Positions 1 through 8,250 of a stretch of DNA of 64,000 nucleotides are shown piece by piece. The position numbers and the translations under genes were made by a program. The stretch is from Clostridium beijerinckii (lineage in GTDB: Bacteria; Bacillota; Clostridia; Clostridiales; Clostridiaceae). The stretch lies in the NCBI RefSeq assembly GCF_018223745.1, contig NZ_CP073653.1:2260001-2324000 (forward strand), in the 5' to 3' direction. The notes under the pieces were generated by a model, which had not been told where the DNA came from, made no database searches, and was given only the letters and a program-made list of their open reading frames with translations. Each line of letters begins with the position of its first letter. Positions within the stretch are counted from its first letter, which is position 1.

Positions 1-23
1 AAAAAATCATATAAATAAAAAAG

Positions 24-65
24 TGAGCTTGAAGAATGTAGATATTATTTCAAGCTTATTTTATT
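24..65 (+). terminator. Possible terminator at window edge
   Basis: An 8-bp stem (AGCTTGAA with TTCAAGCT, arms at 26-33 and 49-56) is followed by a T-rich stretch. It may end a gene lying left of the window. The T-run is imperfect. Confidence 0.4.
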
Positions 66-130
66 GCGTGGGAAATTATGGACATTCAACTAAGACCTGA
101 ACTTATGCATATATCTTTCCGAAAGTAGAA

Positions 131-300
131 ACATTGTTATTTCGCAGGACTATGAAAATAAGCTGTTGATGTTTCTTAATGGGAGGTGTTTGATTTGCTG
201 CTTGTCATGAGCTTGCCTAAGGAGCATGCTGAAATGAGTGCAACCTTTTACTTAGAACTTTCTAGCGAAAATTTCTTAAGTCCTGTGGAATAAAAATATA
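131..300. repeat. Foldback repeat, diverged copy
   Basis: This stretch has the same layout as the copy at 352-596: a gctgtt...ttctta left arm, a central GGAGCATGCTgaaat, a right arm containing cttagaac, then AATTTCGGtat. An outer pairing of gcaggactatga with the region around ttaagtcctg is visible. No credible reading frame is present; I read it as an old palindromic mobile or structured element. Confidence 0.5.
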
Positions 301-351
301 TGCAATTTCGGTATATATAGATAAACAATTTAAGCATTCGAATTATTAGAA

Positions 352-596
352 GAGCATATTTGCAAAGTTGATAAAACTTTAAGTTCATGTCTTCATTAGA
401 AATCATAAATATATTTGTGAATAAAACATTTGAAAATGAGCTGTTAAAGGTTCTTAGCTGTAGGTTGTTCCATTTTAGCTTGTCAAACTGAAAGTTGGAG
501 CATGCTAAAGTGGATACAACCTGTTGCTTAGAACCTTCAGCGATATTTTCATAGCTTTTCGGAACAAAATATTTATGATTTCGGTAAGTTATCACA
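352..596. repeat. Repeat carrying an inserted foldback element
   Basis: The outer parts (about 355-432 and 549-596) reappear in inverted orientation at 5222-5330. The middle (about 433-548) is missing there. The middle is a long imperfect palindrome: GCTGTTAAAGGTTCTTAGC on the left pairs with GCTTAGAACCTTCAGC on the right, and an inner AGGTTGT/ACAACCT pairing follows. A small foldback (MITE-like) element inserted into an older repeat is the simplest reading. Confidence 0.6.
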
Positions 597-742
597 TAAA
601 TCTAAGTTCAAAGCTAGATATCTATATTGAAAAAATATAAGTTGCATAGTATTATTTATAAAGTCCAAAATAATAAATATGTTTAAATAAAATTGTGTTA
701 TAATTTATTACATAAATTATTGTAAATTGGCGGGTGAACAAG

Positions 743-1162
743 ATGAAGTTGGCAGATGAAAAAAAACAAATTATGAGCAAACTAAAAAGTGAAGAAGTAA
801 ATAATCTTCTAGAAAGATATAGCATTTCGAGTATGCTCACTTTTGGAAGTTTTAACAACGATGATTTCACTCAAGAGTCAGATATAGATATAGCAGTAAT
901 AGGTATAGAAAATATACCTTTAGATAAAATATTAGAACTTGAATTATTTTTAGAAAGAACTTTGGGTAAAGAAATTGATGTTATAGATTTAAGAAGTAGA
1001 GAATTAACTATATTTTTAAAGATAAATGTATTAAATGAAGGTAAAATTATATATTCTAATGATAATAATGTTATTTTAGAAAAGTATAAAGATGAAGTTG
1101 ATATAATATATAGAGAAAATGAGAATTTCTTTTGGTTTAGAAGAAGGGATGTGTTGTCATGA
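743..1162 (+). CDS. mntA: MntA-like nucleotidyltransferase antitoxin
   Basis: This is a small pol-beta-superfamily nucleotidyltransferase of the MNT type. Reading from an upstream GTG at 734, the signature G38-S39, ten residues, then D50-I-D52 gives the GSX10DXD pattern of MntA antitoxins. I prefer the ATG at 743 because GGGTGA lies five bases before it, whereas the GTG has no spaced ribosome site. In type VII toxin-antitoxin systems MntA transfers AMP from ATP to a tyrosine of its HepT partner and so silences it. Its stop overlaps the start of the HEPN gene (ATGA), which supports translational coupling and a cognate pair. Family call is firm; the antitoxin role is inferred from the pairing. 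Confidence 0.85.
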   Translation: MKLADEKKQIMSKLKSEEVNNLLERYSISSMLTFGSFNNDDFTQESDIDIAVIGIENIPLDKILELELFLERTLGKEIDVIDLRSRELTIFLKINVLNEGKIIYSNDNNVILEKYKDEVDIIYRENENFFWFRRRDVLS

Positions 1163-1587
1163 ATCAAGAAAGACTTATAAAGATAGTTGAAGATTTTCAA
1201 GAGTGTATAAGTGATATCGATGAATGCATTGAGATATTAAAAAACAATAGTGATAACAAAATAATGATTAAGCTTGCAAAATCTAGTTTGAGACAATTAT
1301 TTGTAAGTTTTAATACAATACTAGAAGACTTTACATCGGTAACTCTTAAGTCATTAAAAAAATATAAAATAGGTATGACTTTAAATGATAGTTTAGAAGT
1401 TTTAAAAGAGGAAAAAGTGCTTGATGCTGAGTTGTTTAACTTTTTAGAAAAATCAAGACTGCTTAGAAATAGAATTTCACATAGATATAAAGAACCAGCA
1501 CATGCAGAATTATTTGAGCATGTTGTAAAGTATAAAGATGATTTTAAGAAAATTTTAAATATTGCAAAACAGTATTTAAAAGAGTAA
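1159..1587 (+). CDS. hepT: HepT-like HEPN toxin
   Basis: This 142-residue, mostly helical protein carries the HEPN ribonuclease motif RX4HXY as R103-NRIS-H108-R-Y110. Members of this family cleave RNA, and Y110 would be the residue AMPylated by the MntA partner. The gene starts inside the stop codon of the upstream nucleotidyltransferase and ends 12 bases before the DinG-type helicase gene, so the three are probably co-transcribed. Length is normal for the DUF86/HepT family and the catalytic residues look intact. It could instead serve as an abortive-infection effector; the sequence does not separate these roles. Confidence 0.85.
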   Translation: MNQERLIKIVEDFQECISDIDECIEILKNNSDNKIMIKLAKSSLRQLFVSFNTILEDFTSVTLKSLKKYKIGMTLNDSLEVLKEEKVLDAELFNFLEKSRLLRNRISHRYKEPAHAELFEHVVKYKDDFKKILNIAKQYLKE

Positions 1588-1599
1588 GTAGGGGAAGAG

Positions 1600-4530
1600 A
1601 TGCTAGAAGATTTAATCAGTGTTTTAGATAATGTAATATATTTAGATATAGAAACAACTGGACTTGATGAAACATGCTCAGAAATTATAGAAATTGGAGC
1701 TGTTAAAGTTAAGAATGGAGTTGTAACTACTTATAATACATTAATAAGACCAAGAGGACGCGTGCCAATAAGTATTTACAGTCTCTGCAGTGATCTAAAT
1801 GAGGCAGATTTACTAAGTGCTAGAAGTTTGAATTCTATAAAAAAAGAAGTACTGGAATTTTTAGAAGATTTACCTTTAATATGCCATAATGCAAATTTTG
1901 AAAGAAAATTTTTATCTTTTTATATTCCTGAAATAAAAAATACAATAATGGATTCTATGGAGCTTGCAATAATTTTAGAACCATGGAGAAAAGAATATAA
2001 TTTAAATTCTTTGATTAAAGAAATTACTAATTTAAATAAGGATGAGTTACATAGAGGACTATCAGATTCAATAGACACCTTAAAAGTAGTTAATTCACTA
2101 CTTTTAAGGCAATGGAATAGAGAAGAAAATAGCAGAAAAAAGAATAAATCTCTGCATAATCTAATTATTAAAGAATATCAGTATTTACAAAAATGGCCAT
2201 GGACTAAGCATTTATTGAAGCCTCCTTTTTTCATTGAGGAAGGTTATACATATGTAAATTACCTAGAGAACAAAGAAGAGGAACTTAAGCTAAGGAAAAT
2301 TCCTATAGATTATTTGAAATATGAAGATTTACTTGAAAATGAAGAGATATGGAATAATGGCGGAGATTTTGGATACCAGTATAGAAAAGATCAAAAGGAA
2401 TTTGCAAAAAAGATAAGAGAAAATTTTGAAAAATGTGAGAGGATATTTATAGAGGCACCAACTGGAAGTGGGAAAACTTTTGCGTATGTAATAATAGCGG
2501 CTATTGAAACGTACCTAAATAAGCAGAAAAATAGAAAAGATGATGCTAGCTTTATTATATCTACCAATACAAAGGAATTACAAAATCAACTTATTGAGAG
2601 GGATATTCCGACTATACTTAAAAAATTAAGATTAGATGATAAATTAAATTATGGTGCTATGAAAGGGAAAGGAAATTATCTTTGCATAGAAAGAATAAAT
2701 AAATGTGAAGAATTTCAGATGGATGAAAAAGGGAATCTAGCATTACTTTTTCTAAGGAGACTTTGTGAAAATGGTAATTATGGAGATATAGAAAATATAA
2801 ATTATCTAGTTCAAAAACATCTGGAATTGGATAAGTACATAAGGGAAGTTAATTGTGATAGTGAACAATGTAAGCTTGATAAATGTACAAGGGCTTGCTT
2901 CCTAAGAAAAAGGTATAATGAGCTGCCTGAGGAAAACATCACAGTTATTAATCATTCTCTTTTAGCATGCTGGCCATATACTGAAAAGAAAAAGATTAAC
3001 CACATAATTATTGATGAGGGTCATAACTTAATGGAAAAGTGTTATGATTTTTTTGCTGAGGAATTTTCGTCAGCTGAATTTATACAATTGCTAGATCTTA
3101 TAGAAAAAGGTCACCCGAGTATTATAGCTATGCTTTTAACTTTAAATGCTAGTTATGGTTATAGAGAAACCATAGAAAAAGATAAAATTATGTATTTAGC
3201 AAATGACATTATAGTAAATATAAATATATTATTAAATGATTTTAGAAGTATAAGGCTTGTTAGCGGGGAATATAATTTTACTACTGAATTTTTCCTTCCA
3301 AGAGAAGATTTAAAAGTAATAACAAATGCCGTAGGATCTGAGATATCAGTTTTGAAAGAAAGTATATATCCACTATATAAGATGTTAAATGATTATATTT
3401 ATAATATAACTTTAGATGATGAAATAGATGGAGATATTGACCACAAGAATTTATCTGATTTCATAGCAAAGCTTAAAAGTGCATTTGATGTTTTAGATAA
3501 GTTTTTAGAAAGCTCAGTGTTCTATGCAAAAATATTAGAAGTAGACTCAGAATATAAATCATTCACACTTAAAAATGTTCCTTTAAATGTTGGAGAACTA
3601 GTTAATGAACATATGTTAAAAGATGTTAAAAGTACAACGTTCTTATCGGCAACATTGAGAATAGAAAATTCTTTTAATAAAATAAAAAAGCATTTAGGAC
3701 AGGAAAAGGCAAAGGAGTTTATAATTCCACCAACTTTTGATTTAAAGAAAAGGACTAAAATCTTTGCTTTAAAAGATGTTGGGAGGTATGATGAACCATC
3801 ATATATAAAAAATGTTTCAAAATTTATTTATAATGCTGCATTAAAAATAAATGGTCATATTCTTGTTTTATTCAATAATAATGCAAGGAGAACTGCTGTG
3901 AATGAAGAGCTTGAGCTGCTTACTAGAGGAACAAAAATAGAAGTACATATGAGCAAAAAATCAGTAAGAGCTTTAAATGATAAAAATAGGCAGGTTATAA
4001 TACTTGGAAGCAAGGGCTTTTTTGAGGGGATAGATGTACCTGGAGACGCATTAAGCTGTGTTATGTTAGATAAAATTCCTAACTATAGTCCAGAATATCC
4101 TATTTTAAGAGCAATTACTACATACCAGAAGAAGGGATATCAGGATGTGAATTATCCTCAGGTATGTATTAAAGCTAAGCAAATATATGGCAGACTTATT
4201 AGAAGCACTTTTGATTATGGATACTTTATAATTTTAGATCCAGGACAAAACTCATATACTATAAGAAATCTTGAAAGAGATCTAAATGGGCCAAGTATAG
4301 AATTTTCATCGACTACTAAAGTACTTTCAGAGATGGAGTTTGATTATAATAATTGGAGAAGAAACAATATTAATACAATTATAAACAACATTAAGAAAAG
4401 TAATAAAAGCATTAAAGAGGAATTTAACAATGAGTCGAAAAAGCATAAATTATTTTGGGAATTACTAAAAGTTGAAAATGATATGTATTATTTTGAAAAC
4501 ATTAATTTTAAATTAAATGGTAAGATTTAA
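1600..4530 (+). CDS. dinG: DinG-family helicase with N-terminal exonuclease domain
   Basis: The first 170 or so residues are a DEDDh 3'-5' exonuclease domain (D16-I-E18-TTG, as in DnaQ and PolC). An XPD/DinG superfamily 2 helicase follows: Walker A APTGSGKT near residue 288, a Walker B box of the form DEGH near 472, a Cys cluster around 360 and 416-432 that fits the Fe-S site, and motif VI GRLIRS near 865. At 976 residues it is at the long end for Gram-positive exonuclease-DinG proteins. The ATG follows the HepT stop by 12 bases with GGGGAAGAG as ribosome site, so it sits in the toxin-antitoxin operon. A role in DNA repair or R-loop and replication-conflict removal is known for the family; a link with HepT/MntA is only positional. 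Confidence 0.88.
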   Translation: MLEDLISVLDNVIYLDIETTGLDETCSEIIEIGAVKVKNGVVTTYNTLIRPRGRVPISIYSLCSDLNEADLLSARSLNSIKKEVLEFLEDLPLICHNANFERKFLSFYIPEIKNTIMDSMELAIILEPWRKEYNLNSLIKEITNLNKDELHRGLSDSIDTLKVVNSLLLRQWNREENSRKKNKSLHNLIIKEYQYLQKWPWTKHLLKPPFFIEEGYTYVNYLENKEEELKLRKIPIDYLKYEDLLENEEIWNNGGDFGYQYRKDQKEFAKKIRENFEKCERIFIEAPTGSGKTFAYVIIAAIETYLNKQKNRKDDASFIISTNTKELQNQLIERDIPTILKKLRLDDKLNYGAMKGKGNYLCIERINKCEEFQMDEKGNLALLFLRRLCENGNYGDIENINYLVQKHLELDKYIREVNCDSEQCKLDKCTRACFLRKRYNELPEENITVINHSLLACWPYTEKKKINHIIIDEGHNLMEKCYDFFAEEFSSAEFIQLLDLIEKGHPSIIAMLLTLNASYGYRETIEKDKIMYLANDIIVNINILLNDFRSIRLVSGEYNFTTEFFLPREDLKVITNAVGSEISVLKESIYPLYKMLNDYIYNITLDDEIDGDIDHKNLSDFIAKLKSAFDVLDKFLESSVFYAKILEVDSEYKSFTLKNVPLNVGELVNEHMLKDVKSTTFLSATLRIENSFNKIKKHLGQEKAKEFIIPPTFDLKKRTKIFALKDVGRYDEPSYIKNVSKFIYNAALKINGHILVLFNNNARRTAVNEELELLTRGTKIEVHMSKKSVRALNDKNRQVIILGSKGFFEGIDVPGDALSCVMLDKIPNYSPEYPILRAITTYQKKGYQDVNYPQVCIKAKQIYGRLIRSTFDYGYFIILDPGQNSYTIRNLERDLNGPSIEFSSTTKVLSEMEFDYNNWRRNNINTIINNIKKSNKSIKEEFNNESKKHKLFWELLKVENDMYYFENINFKLNGKI

Positions 4531-4540
4531 AATTAAACTA

Positions 4541-5200
4541 CTCACCTACTAAAGTAGGTGGATTTAAGGTATAAATACCTTAGACTGAAAGTCATAGCTC
4601 TTTAAGGATTAATCCTTCTAAAAGGCCATTAGCTGAAGCAACCTAAAGAGCATGACTGAAACTCTTTATTGTTCTATCTTAAATATATCTTCTTTATCAC
4701 TAAGTTCTTGGCTTTCTATATACCTTTTAATAGTTTCTTCTGTAACACTACCTACTGTTGCACAAAAATATCCTCTTGCCCACAAATGTTGTCCCCAGTA
4801 TCTTTTCTTTAATTCTGGGAATTCATCTTGTATTAATCTTGATGATCTTCCTTTAAGATACTGAACAACCTTACTGGGTGCAATGTTCGGAGAACATCCT
4901 ATCAGCATATGAACATGATCTTTTCCAATACTTCCTCTAACAATAGCAATGTTTCTTGCTTCGCAACCTTGCCGAATTAACTCTCGTAATCTTGAGGCTA
5001 TCGGCTTGTTTAATACTTTGTATCTATATTTTGTTACCCATATAACATGATATTTTATATCATATATCGTGTGACTGCCTTTGTTATACTCATCCATACT
5101 AAATCACCATCCTTAGTAATTAGTATGGTCATATTCACAATTTCTTAAAAGGCTAAAAGCTTATACCGTCTAAAGACGGTGGATTTAGACCACGCGCATA
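4541..5200. mobile_element. IS200/IS605-family element (tnpA only)
   Basis: A single Y1 transposase gene lies between two short perfect hairpins: CACCTACTaaAGTAGGTG at 4543-4560 and ACCGTCTaaAGACGGT at 5165-5180. Both are followed by GGTGGATTTA. Subterminal hairpins instead of terminal inverted repeats are typical of IS200/IS605. A further long pairing (GTCATAGCTCTTT near 4591 with AAAGAGCATGAC near 4643) lies beyond the 3' end of tnpA. The exact ends are uncertain because these elements make no target duplication. It sits about 10 bases after the dinG stop. Confidence 0.75.
4666..5097 (-). CDS. tnpA: IS200-type Y1 transposase TnpA
   Basis: This 143-residue protein has the HUH motif as H-V-H in GKDHVHMLIG and the conserved ending GYFCATVG...IKRYIESQ that carries the catalytic tyrosine helix. 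Such enzymes move single-stranded DNA by cutting next to hairpins at the element ends. The length is normal for an intact copy. The start follows AAGGATGGTGAT. No tnpB gene accompanies it. Confidence 0.92.
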   Translation of the reverse strand: MDEYNKGSHTIYDIKYHVIWVTKYRYKVLNKPIASRLRELIRQGCEARNIAIVRGSIGKDHVHMLIGCSPNIAPSKVVQYLKGRSSRLIQDEFPELKKRYWGQHLWARGYFCATVGSVTEETIKRYIESQELSDKEDIFKIEQ

Positions 5201-5221
5201 GAAATTAAATTTAAGTGATAA

Positions 5222-5330
5222 AACTTACCGAAATCATAAATATTTTGATTCCGAAAAGCTATGTAAATATATTTATGATTTCTAGTGAAGATATGCACAT
5301 AAAGTTTTAGCAACTTTGTAAATATGTCAA
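5222..5330. repeat. Inverted copy of the 352-596 repeat lacking the foldback
   Basis: Read on the minus strand, this matches 355-432 joined directly to 549-596, for example TAGAAATCATAAATATATTT followed by CATAGCTTTTCGGAA. The 110-120 bp palindromic middle is absent, so this may be an empty site. Together with 352-596 it brackets the hepT-mntA-dinG operon in inverted orientation. Confidence 0.6.
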
Positions 5331-5592
5331 TCTAATAAATGGAATTCTTAAATCGGTTATATATATTACAATTATAGGATGTTTTTGAAAGATTATTTTG
5401 ATAATGGTAAAATTTTTAGAAAAAATATAAGCTTTAAATGTAATATATGCTATAATAAACGTATATAAATATAAAGTTGAAAATTTATTATATTTTTATA
5501 CGGAGGTGGTAATAATATAAATAAAGTAATTTATTTTACAAAATAAGAAAATTATAATTTAGAGATTGAATAAAGAGAGGGATGTGAAGGGT

Positions 5593-5757
5593 ATGGTAGA
5601 AAATATAACACAATTATTACAAGAATATAAGAGTACAAAGGAATCCTTAGAATGTGGGTTGAAATGGCTTCCTAAGAATGATTATGCTAAGTCTAAAATC
5701 GAAGTTATAAATATGGTCATAAGTGATCTAGAACAATTAGAACAACAACTTAGTTAA
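5593..5757 (+). CDS. Small hypothetical protein
   Basis: I do not recognise this product. It is 54 residues from the ATG at 5593, highly charged and probably helical, ending EQLEQQLS. In-frame upstream starts exist (TTG 5566, GTG 5584), but AGAGAGGG at 5574-5581 looks more like ribosome-binding sequence than coding. A strong symmetric terminator begins about 65 bases after the stop, which supports a real monocistronic unit. Confidence 0.5.
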   Translation: MVENITQLLQEYKSTKESLECGLKWLPKNDYAKSKIEVINMVISDLEQLEQQLS

Positions 5758-5822
5758 TAAATTAAAAGTATTAAAGTGAAAATTATAACTTTAAAGTATA
5801 AAAAAAGTTATTAACATATAAT

Positions 5823-5862
5823 AAAACTGCCTCAAAACTGTATTTTGAGGCAGTTTTATTTT
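5823..5862. terminator. Bidirectional terminator
   Basis: AAAACTGCCTCAAAA and TTTTGAGGCAGTTTT form a perfect long stem with a T-run on both strands. A nearly identical hairpin occurs at 61922-61960. Confidence 0.85.
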
Positions 5863-5960
5863 TGGAGTAGAATAGTTATTCTGGATAGTATTAGGAGAAA
5901 AAACAAAACATTGTAGTATAATTAAATGGAATTTAAAGAGTTTTACCATAATAAATGGTT

Positions 5961-5978
5961 AACCATATCATAAATAAG
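5961..5978. repeat. Direct repeat left of the HNH gene
   Basis: AACCATATCATAAATAAG here matches AACCATATCATAAATGAG at 6847-6864 at 17 of 18 positions. The pair flanks the HNH nuclease gene. Confidence 0.5.
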
Positions 5979-6094
5979 TGAGGTTTATAGTCTTAGCCAT
6001 TGAAATAACTTTGTTATGGCTATTTTTATAGGTGGAAATACCGTACCATAAGTTAATATGCTACAATAAAAAGGAGGATTGGGGTGAAAAAATA

Positions 6095-6820
6095 ATGAGT
6101 GAGAAAGAAAAATCAAGATATATAAAAAAAGAAGAGCGAGACAAAGTAGATAAATCATCAAATTTTAAGTGTGCATGGTGTGGAGTTAATTTAATGGAGA
6201 GACACCATATAGTACAATATGCGGATGGGGGAAAAAATTGTTCTGACAATTTAATATTATTATGTCCCAATTGTCATACATTAGTTCATCAAGGAAAAAT
6301 AATAAAAGAGGAACTATTAGAAAGAAGAAAAAAGCTATCAGGTGAAATTGATAGAAGTTCTGGATATTTATCTATTATTAATAAGTGTAAGGTCATGATT
6401 GGTGGTAATACATTTATAGATACACCCAATATTATTAACTATAATGGTGAAAACCTAATTAAGATGAATGTAGAGAATAATAATTTATACGTATCCTTGA
6501 GACTATATGATAAAAAAAGAAATCTTATCTGCTGGGTAGAAGATAATAAGTGGTGGGTTGAGAATGAAGAAATATTTGATTTTGCTTATACTAAAAATAC
6601 ATTTAAAGTAGAGTATGATAAGGATATTAATATTAATATTAATATTATTCCAGATACAGATACAATCGAAATAAGTGGCAATATTTATATGAATGGTTAT
6701 TTGCTTAGATTTGATAAAGAGGATATTAGATATTTTGATGAAAAATATCCTCAACATTATCCCATTTTTAAAGGAAATACAATTGAAAAATGTAATTGTG
6801 CATTCAGATTTAATATATAA
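6095..6820 (+). CDS. HNH endonuclease with C-terminal beta-rich domain
   Basis: The N-terminal third is a zinc-supported HNH nuclease: C26-AWC29, H37-H38, N52, C57-PNC60-H61. Residues from about 90 to 241 form a beta-rich domain beginning near VMIGGNTFIDTP; I do not know its function. I chose the ATG at 6095 because GGGGTG sits eight bases upstream; a GTG at 6032 would add 21 residues that read through the ribosome site. It stands alone, with an 18-bp direct repeat on either side and a convergent terminator after it. It could be a solitary mobile or defence nuclease; no methyltransferase partner is nearby. Confidence 0.8.
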   Translation: MSEKEKSRYIKKEERDKVDKSSNFKCAWCGVNLMERHHIVQYADGGKNCSDNLILLCPNCHTLVHQGKIIKEELLERRKKLSGEIDRSSGYLSIINKCKVMIGGNTFIDTPNIINYNGENLIKMNVENNNLYVSLRLYDKKRNLICWVEDNKWWVENEEIFDFAYTKNTFKVEYDKDINININIIPDTDTIEISGNIYMNGYLLRFDKEDIRYFDEKYPQHYPIFKGNTIEKCNCAFRFNI

Positions 6821-6846
6821 AAAACTCACTTACAATAGATACTGTG

Positions 6847-6864
6847 AACCATATCATAAATGAG
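6847..6864. repeat. Direct repeat right of the HNH gene
   Basis: Second copy of the 18-bp repeat at 5961-5978, with one mismatch (A to G). Confidence 0.5.
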
Positions 6865-6930
6865 AAATTACTTTATATTATTAATATCACCATTAGGCTA
6901 AATAATACGAATTTGAGACATTAGACATAT

Positions 6931-6977
6931 TAAAATATCCTAGTAAAGCTTATTTATGCCTTACTAGGATATTTTAC
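6931..6977. terminator. Bidirectional terminator between convergent genes
   Basis: AAAATATCCTAGTAA pairs perfectly with TTACTAGGATATTTT. It separates the HNH gene (plus) from the thioredoxin-like gene (minus) and can serve both. Confidence 0.8.
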
Positions 6978-7102
6978 TGCTACCTTTAAAAATATTAAAG
7001 GTGATAAAATTTTTATGCTTACCATAGAAAAGCATTATCACACTTTTTGTATTATTATAATTAGAGTATCTTTAGTTTATAATAATTATATTCGTTGATT
7101 AT

Positions 7103-7453
7103 TTACTTTAACAGATTTAATATTTCATCCTCTGAAAGTGAAGAATCGCAGCGAACCTCTATTTCTCTATTTTTACTAACAATAAATCCTGGTACAGTTA
7201 CAATATTATATTTTTCTCTAAATGAGGCAATTAAATCATCTGAAAAATTAGAACTATCTACATAGTAAATTGTTGTGTTAATTTTATTAGTTAAGCCACT
7301 TAATTTCTTAGCAAATTTACGGCAAAATGGGCATGTTGCACGACCAATATAGATAGCAGCTAAGTCTTCATTAGATAATAATTCTTCTGCTTGTGTAGAA
7401 ATTACTTTTTCAAATAACTTTACATTCTCTTCATAGCTATCTTTTTCAAACAT
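7103..7453 (-). CDS. Thioredoxin-like protein, bacteriocin transport accessory type
   Basis: A 116-residue thioredoxin-fold protein with the active site C41-P-F-C44 and the cis-proline loop TVPGF. The layout matches PedC/BrcD bacteriocin transport accessory proteins, cytoplasmic thiol-disulfide proteins often found beside bacteriocin exporters. There is no signal peptide. I start at the ATG at 7453 because AGGAGGATACAT precedes it; a longer frame upstream lacks a site. No bacteriocin gene is adjacent, so the substrate is unknown and general redox duty is possible. Confidence 0.8.
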   Translation of the reverse strand: MFEKDSYEENVKLFEKVISTQAEELLSNEDLAAIYIGRATCPFCRKFAKKLSGLTNKINTTIYYVDSSNFSDDLIASFREKYNIVTVPGFIVSKNREIEVRCDSSLSEDEILNLLK

Positions 7454-7702
7454 ATGTATCCTCCTAGTTTTTTTATAATAGTATATCAAAGCTAAATTAT
7501 TTAATCAATCTAGTTAGTTTTTCTAGTAGTTATTTTGTGAAATTATAGAAAATATTATAAAGAAAATTATAGAATAAGATATGTAAATGGGGGGTAAAAA
7601 TGGCTTAGTATCTCTTTATGTATTAAAAAAAGAATATTTGTTCGTATAAGTAGAGATAAATAAGTCAATATTATAGAAGAACTACTAAACGAGGTAGTAA
7701 CT

Positions 7703-7795
7703 ATGATTAAAGTATTAGATCCCCAAAATGATGTGGTTTTTCAAAAGTTATTTGGGATGAAGGCACATAAAATTAATAAGTTTCAGCTTTTTTAA
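7703..7795 (+). pseudogene. Fragment of Rpn-family nuclease
   Basis: The short frame reads MIKVLDPQNDVVFQKLFG, the typical opening of PD-(D/E)XK Rpn (recombination-promoting nuclease) proteins, and stops after 30 codons. The rest of the usual roughly 300-residue gene is absent. A ribosome site (GAGGTAG) remains upstream. Confidence 0.6.
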
Positions 7796-7914
7796 AGAAG
7801 CAAGATTTCTTAGAATTCCAATAGGTATCAAAAGATAGGGGATTTAGCTTATTTATAATTTAGTAATAAACATAAGATAATTGTTGCTTAATAGCATAAA
7901 GAATAATAAAAAAA

Positions 7915-8007
7915 TATATATTGCAAAAATAAGTCTTGATCATAATTCTAAAAATATTTCAAAAATTTTAGTCGCAATTTTGCATTGTGAATTACAACAT
8001 ATATATT
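7915..8007. repeat. 93-bp palindromic repeat, copy 1
   Basis: This copy and the one at 41290-41382 have equal length and agree at most positions. Ends TATATATTGCAA and TTACAACATATATA are inverted relative to each other, and the middle has CTAAAA/TTTTAG pairing. It looks like a small non-autonomous palindromic element. No protein is evident. Confidence 0.6.
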
Positions 8008-8010
8008 ATA

Positions 8011-8051
8011 AAAAAATGCATGTAGAAAATTATTAGTACATGCATTTTTTT
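8011..8051. terminator. Bidirectional terminator
   Basis: AAAAAATGCATGTA and TACATGCATTTTTTT form a perfect stem with T-runs on both strands. No intact gene ends here now; it probably served the lost gene upstream. Confidence 0.75.
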
Positions 8052-8250
8052 ACTTGAAAAAAGTAATTAATTACTTTTTTCGTAAATACAATAACATTCA
8101 ACTTAGTTTAACAAAGAGCGAATTCAGTAATAAATCAGTTTTATTAACATATTGATTAAATTTGGGAAATATAGTATAATTATATACAATTACATGGTTT
8201 AAAAGTAATAAATTGGGTTTTATAAGAATTTATGAAAGCTGGTATGAAAA

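Noticed and set aside
248..595. 115-codon minus-strand open frame
   Set aside because: It lies entirely within palindromic repeats and is explained by them; no ribosome site.
734..4530. Restriction-modification or CRISPR-type defence island around dinG
   Set aside because: No methyltransferase, cas or other defence genes accompany the HepT-MntA-DinG operon.
5500..5550. Strong GGAGGTGG ribosome-like site before ATAAATAAAGTAA
   Set aside because: No normal start codon follows and the frame closes after nine codons; possibly a dead leader peptide.
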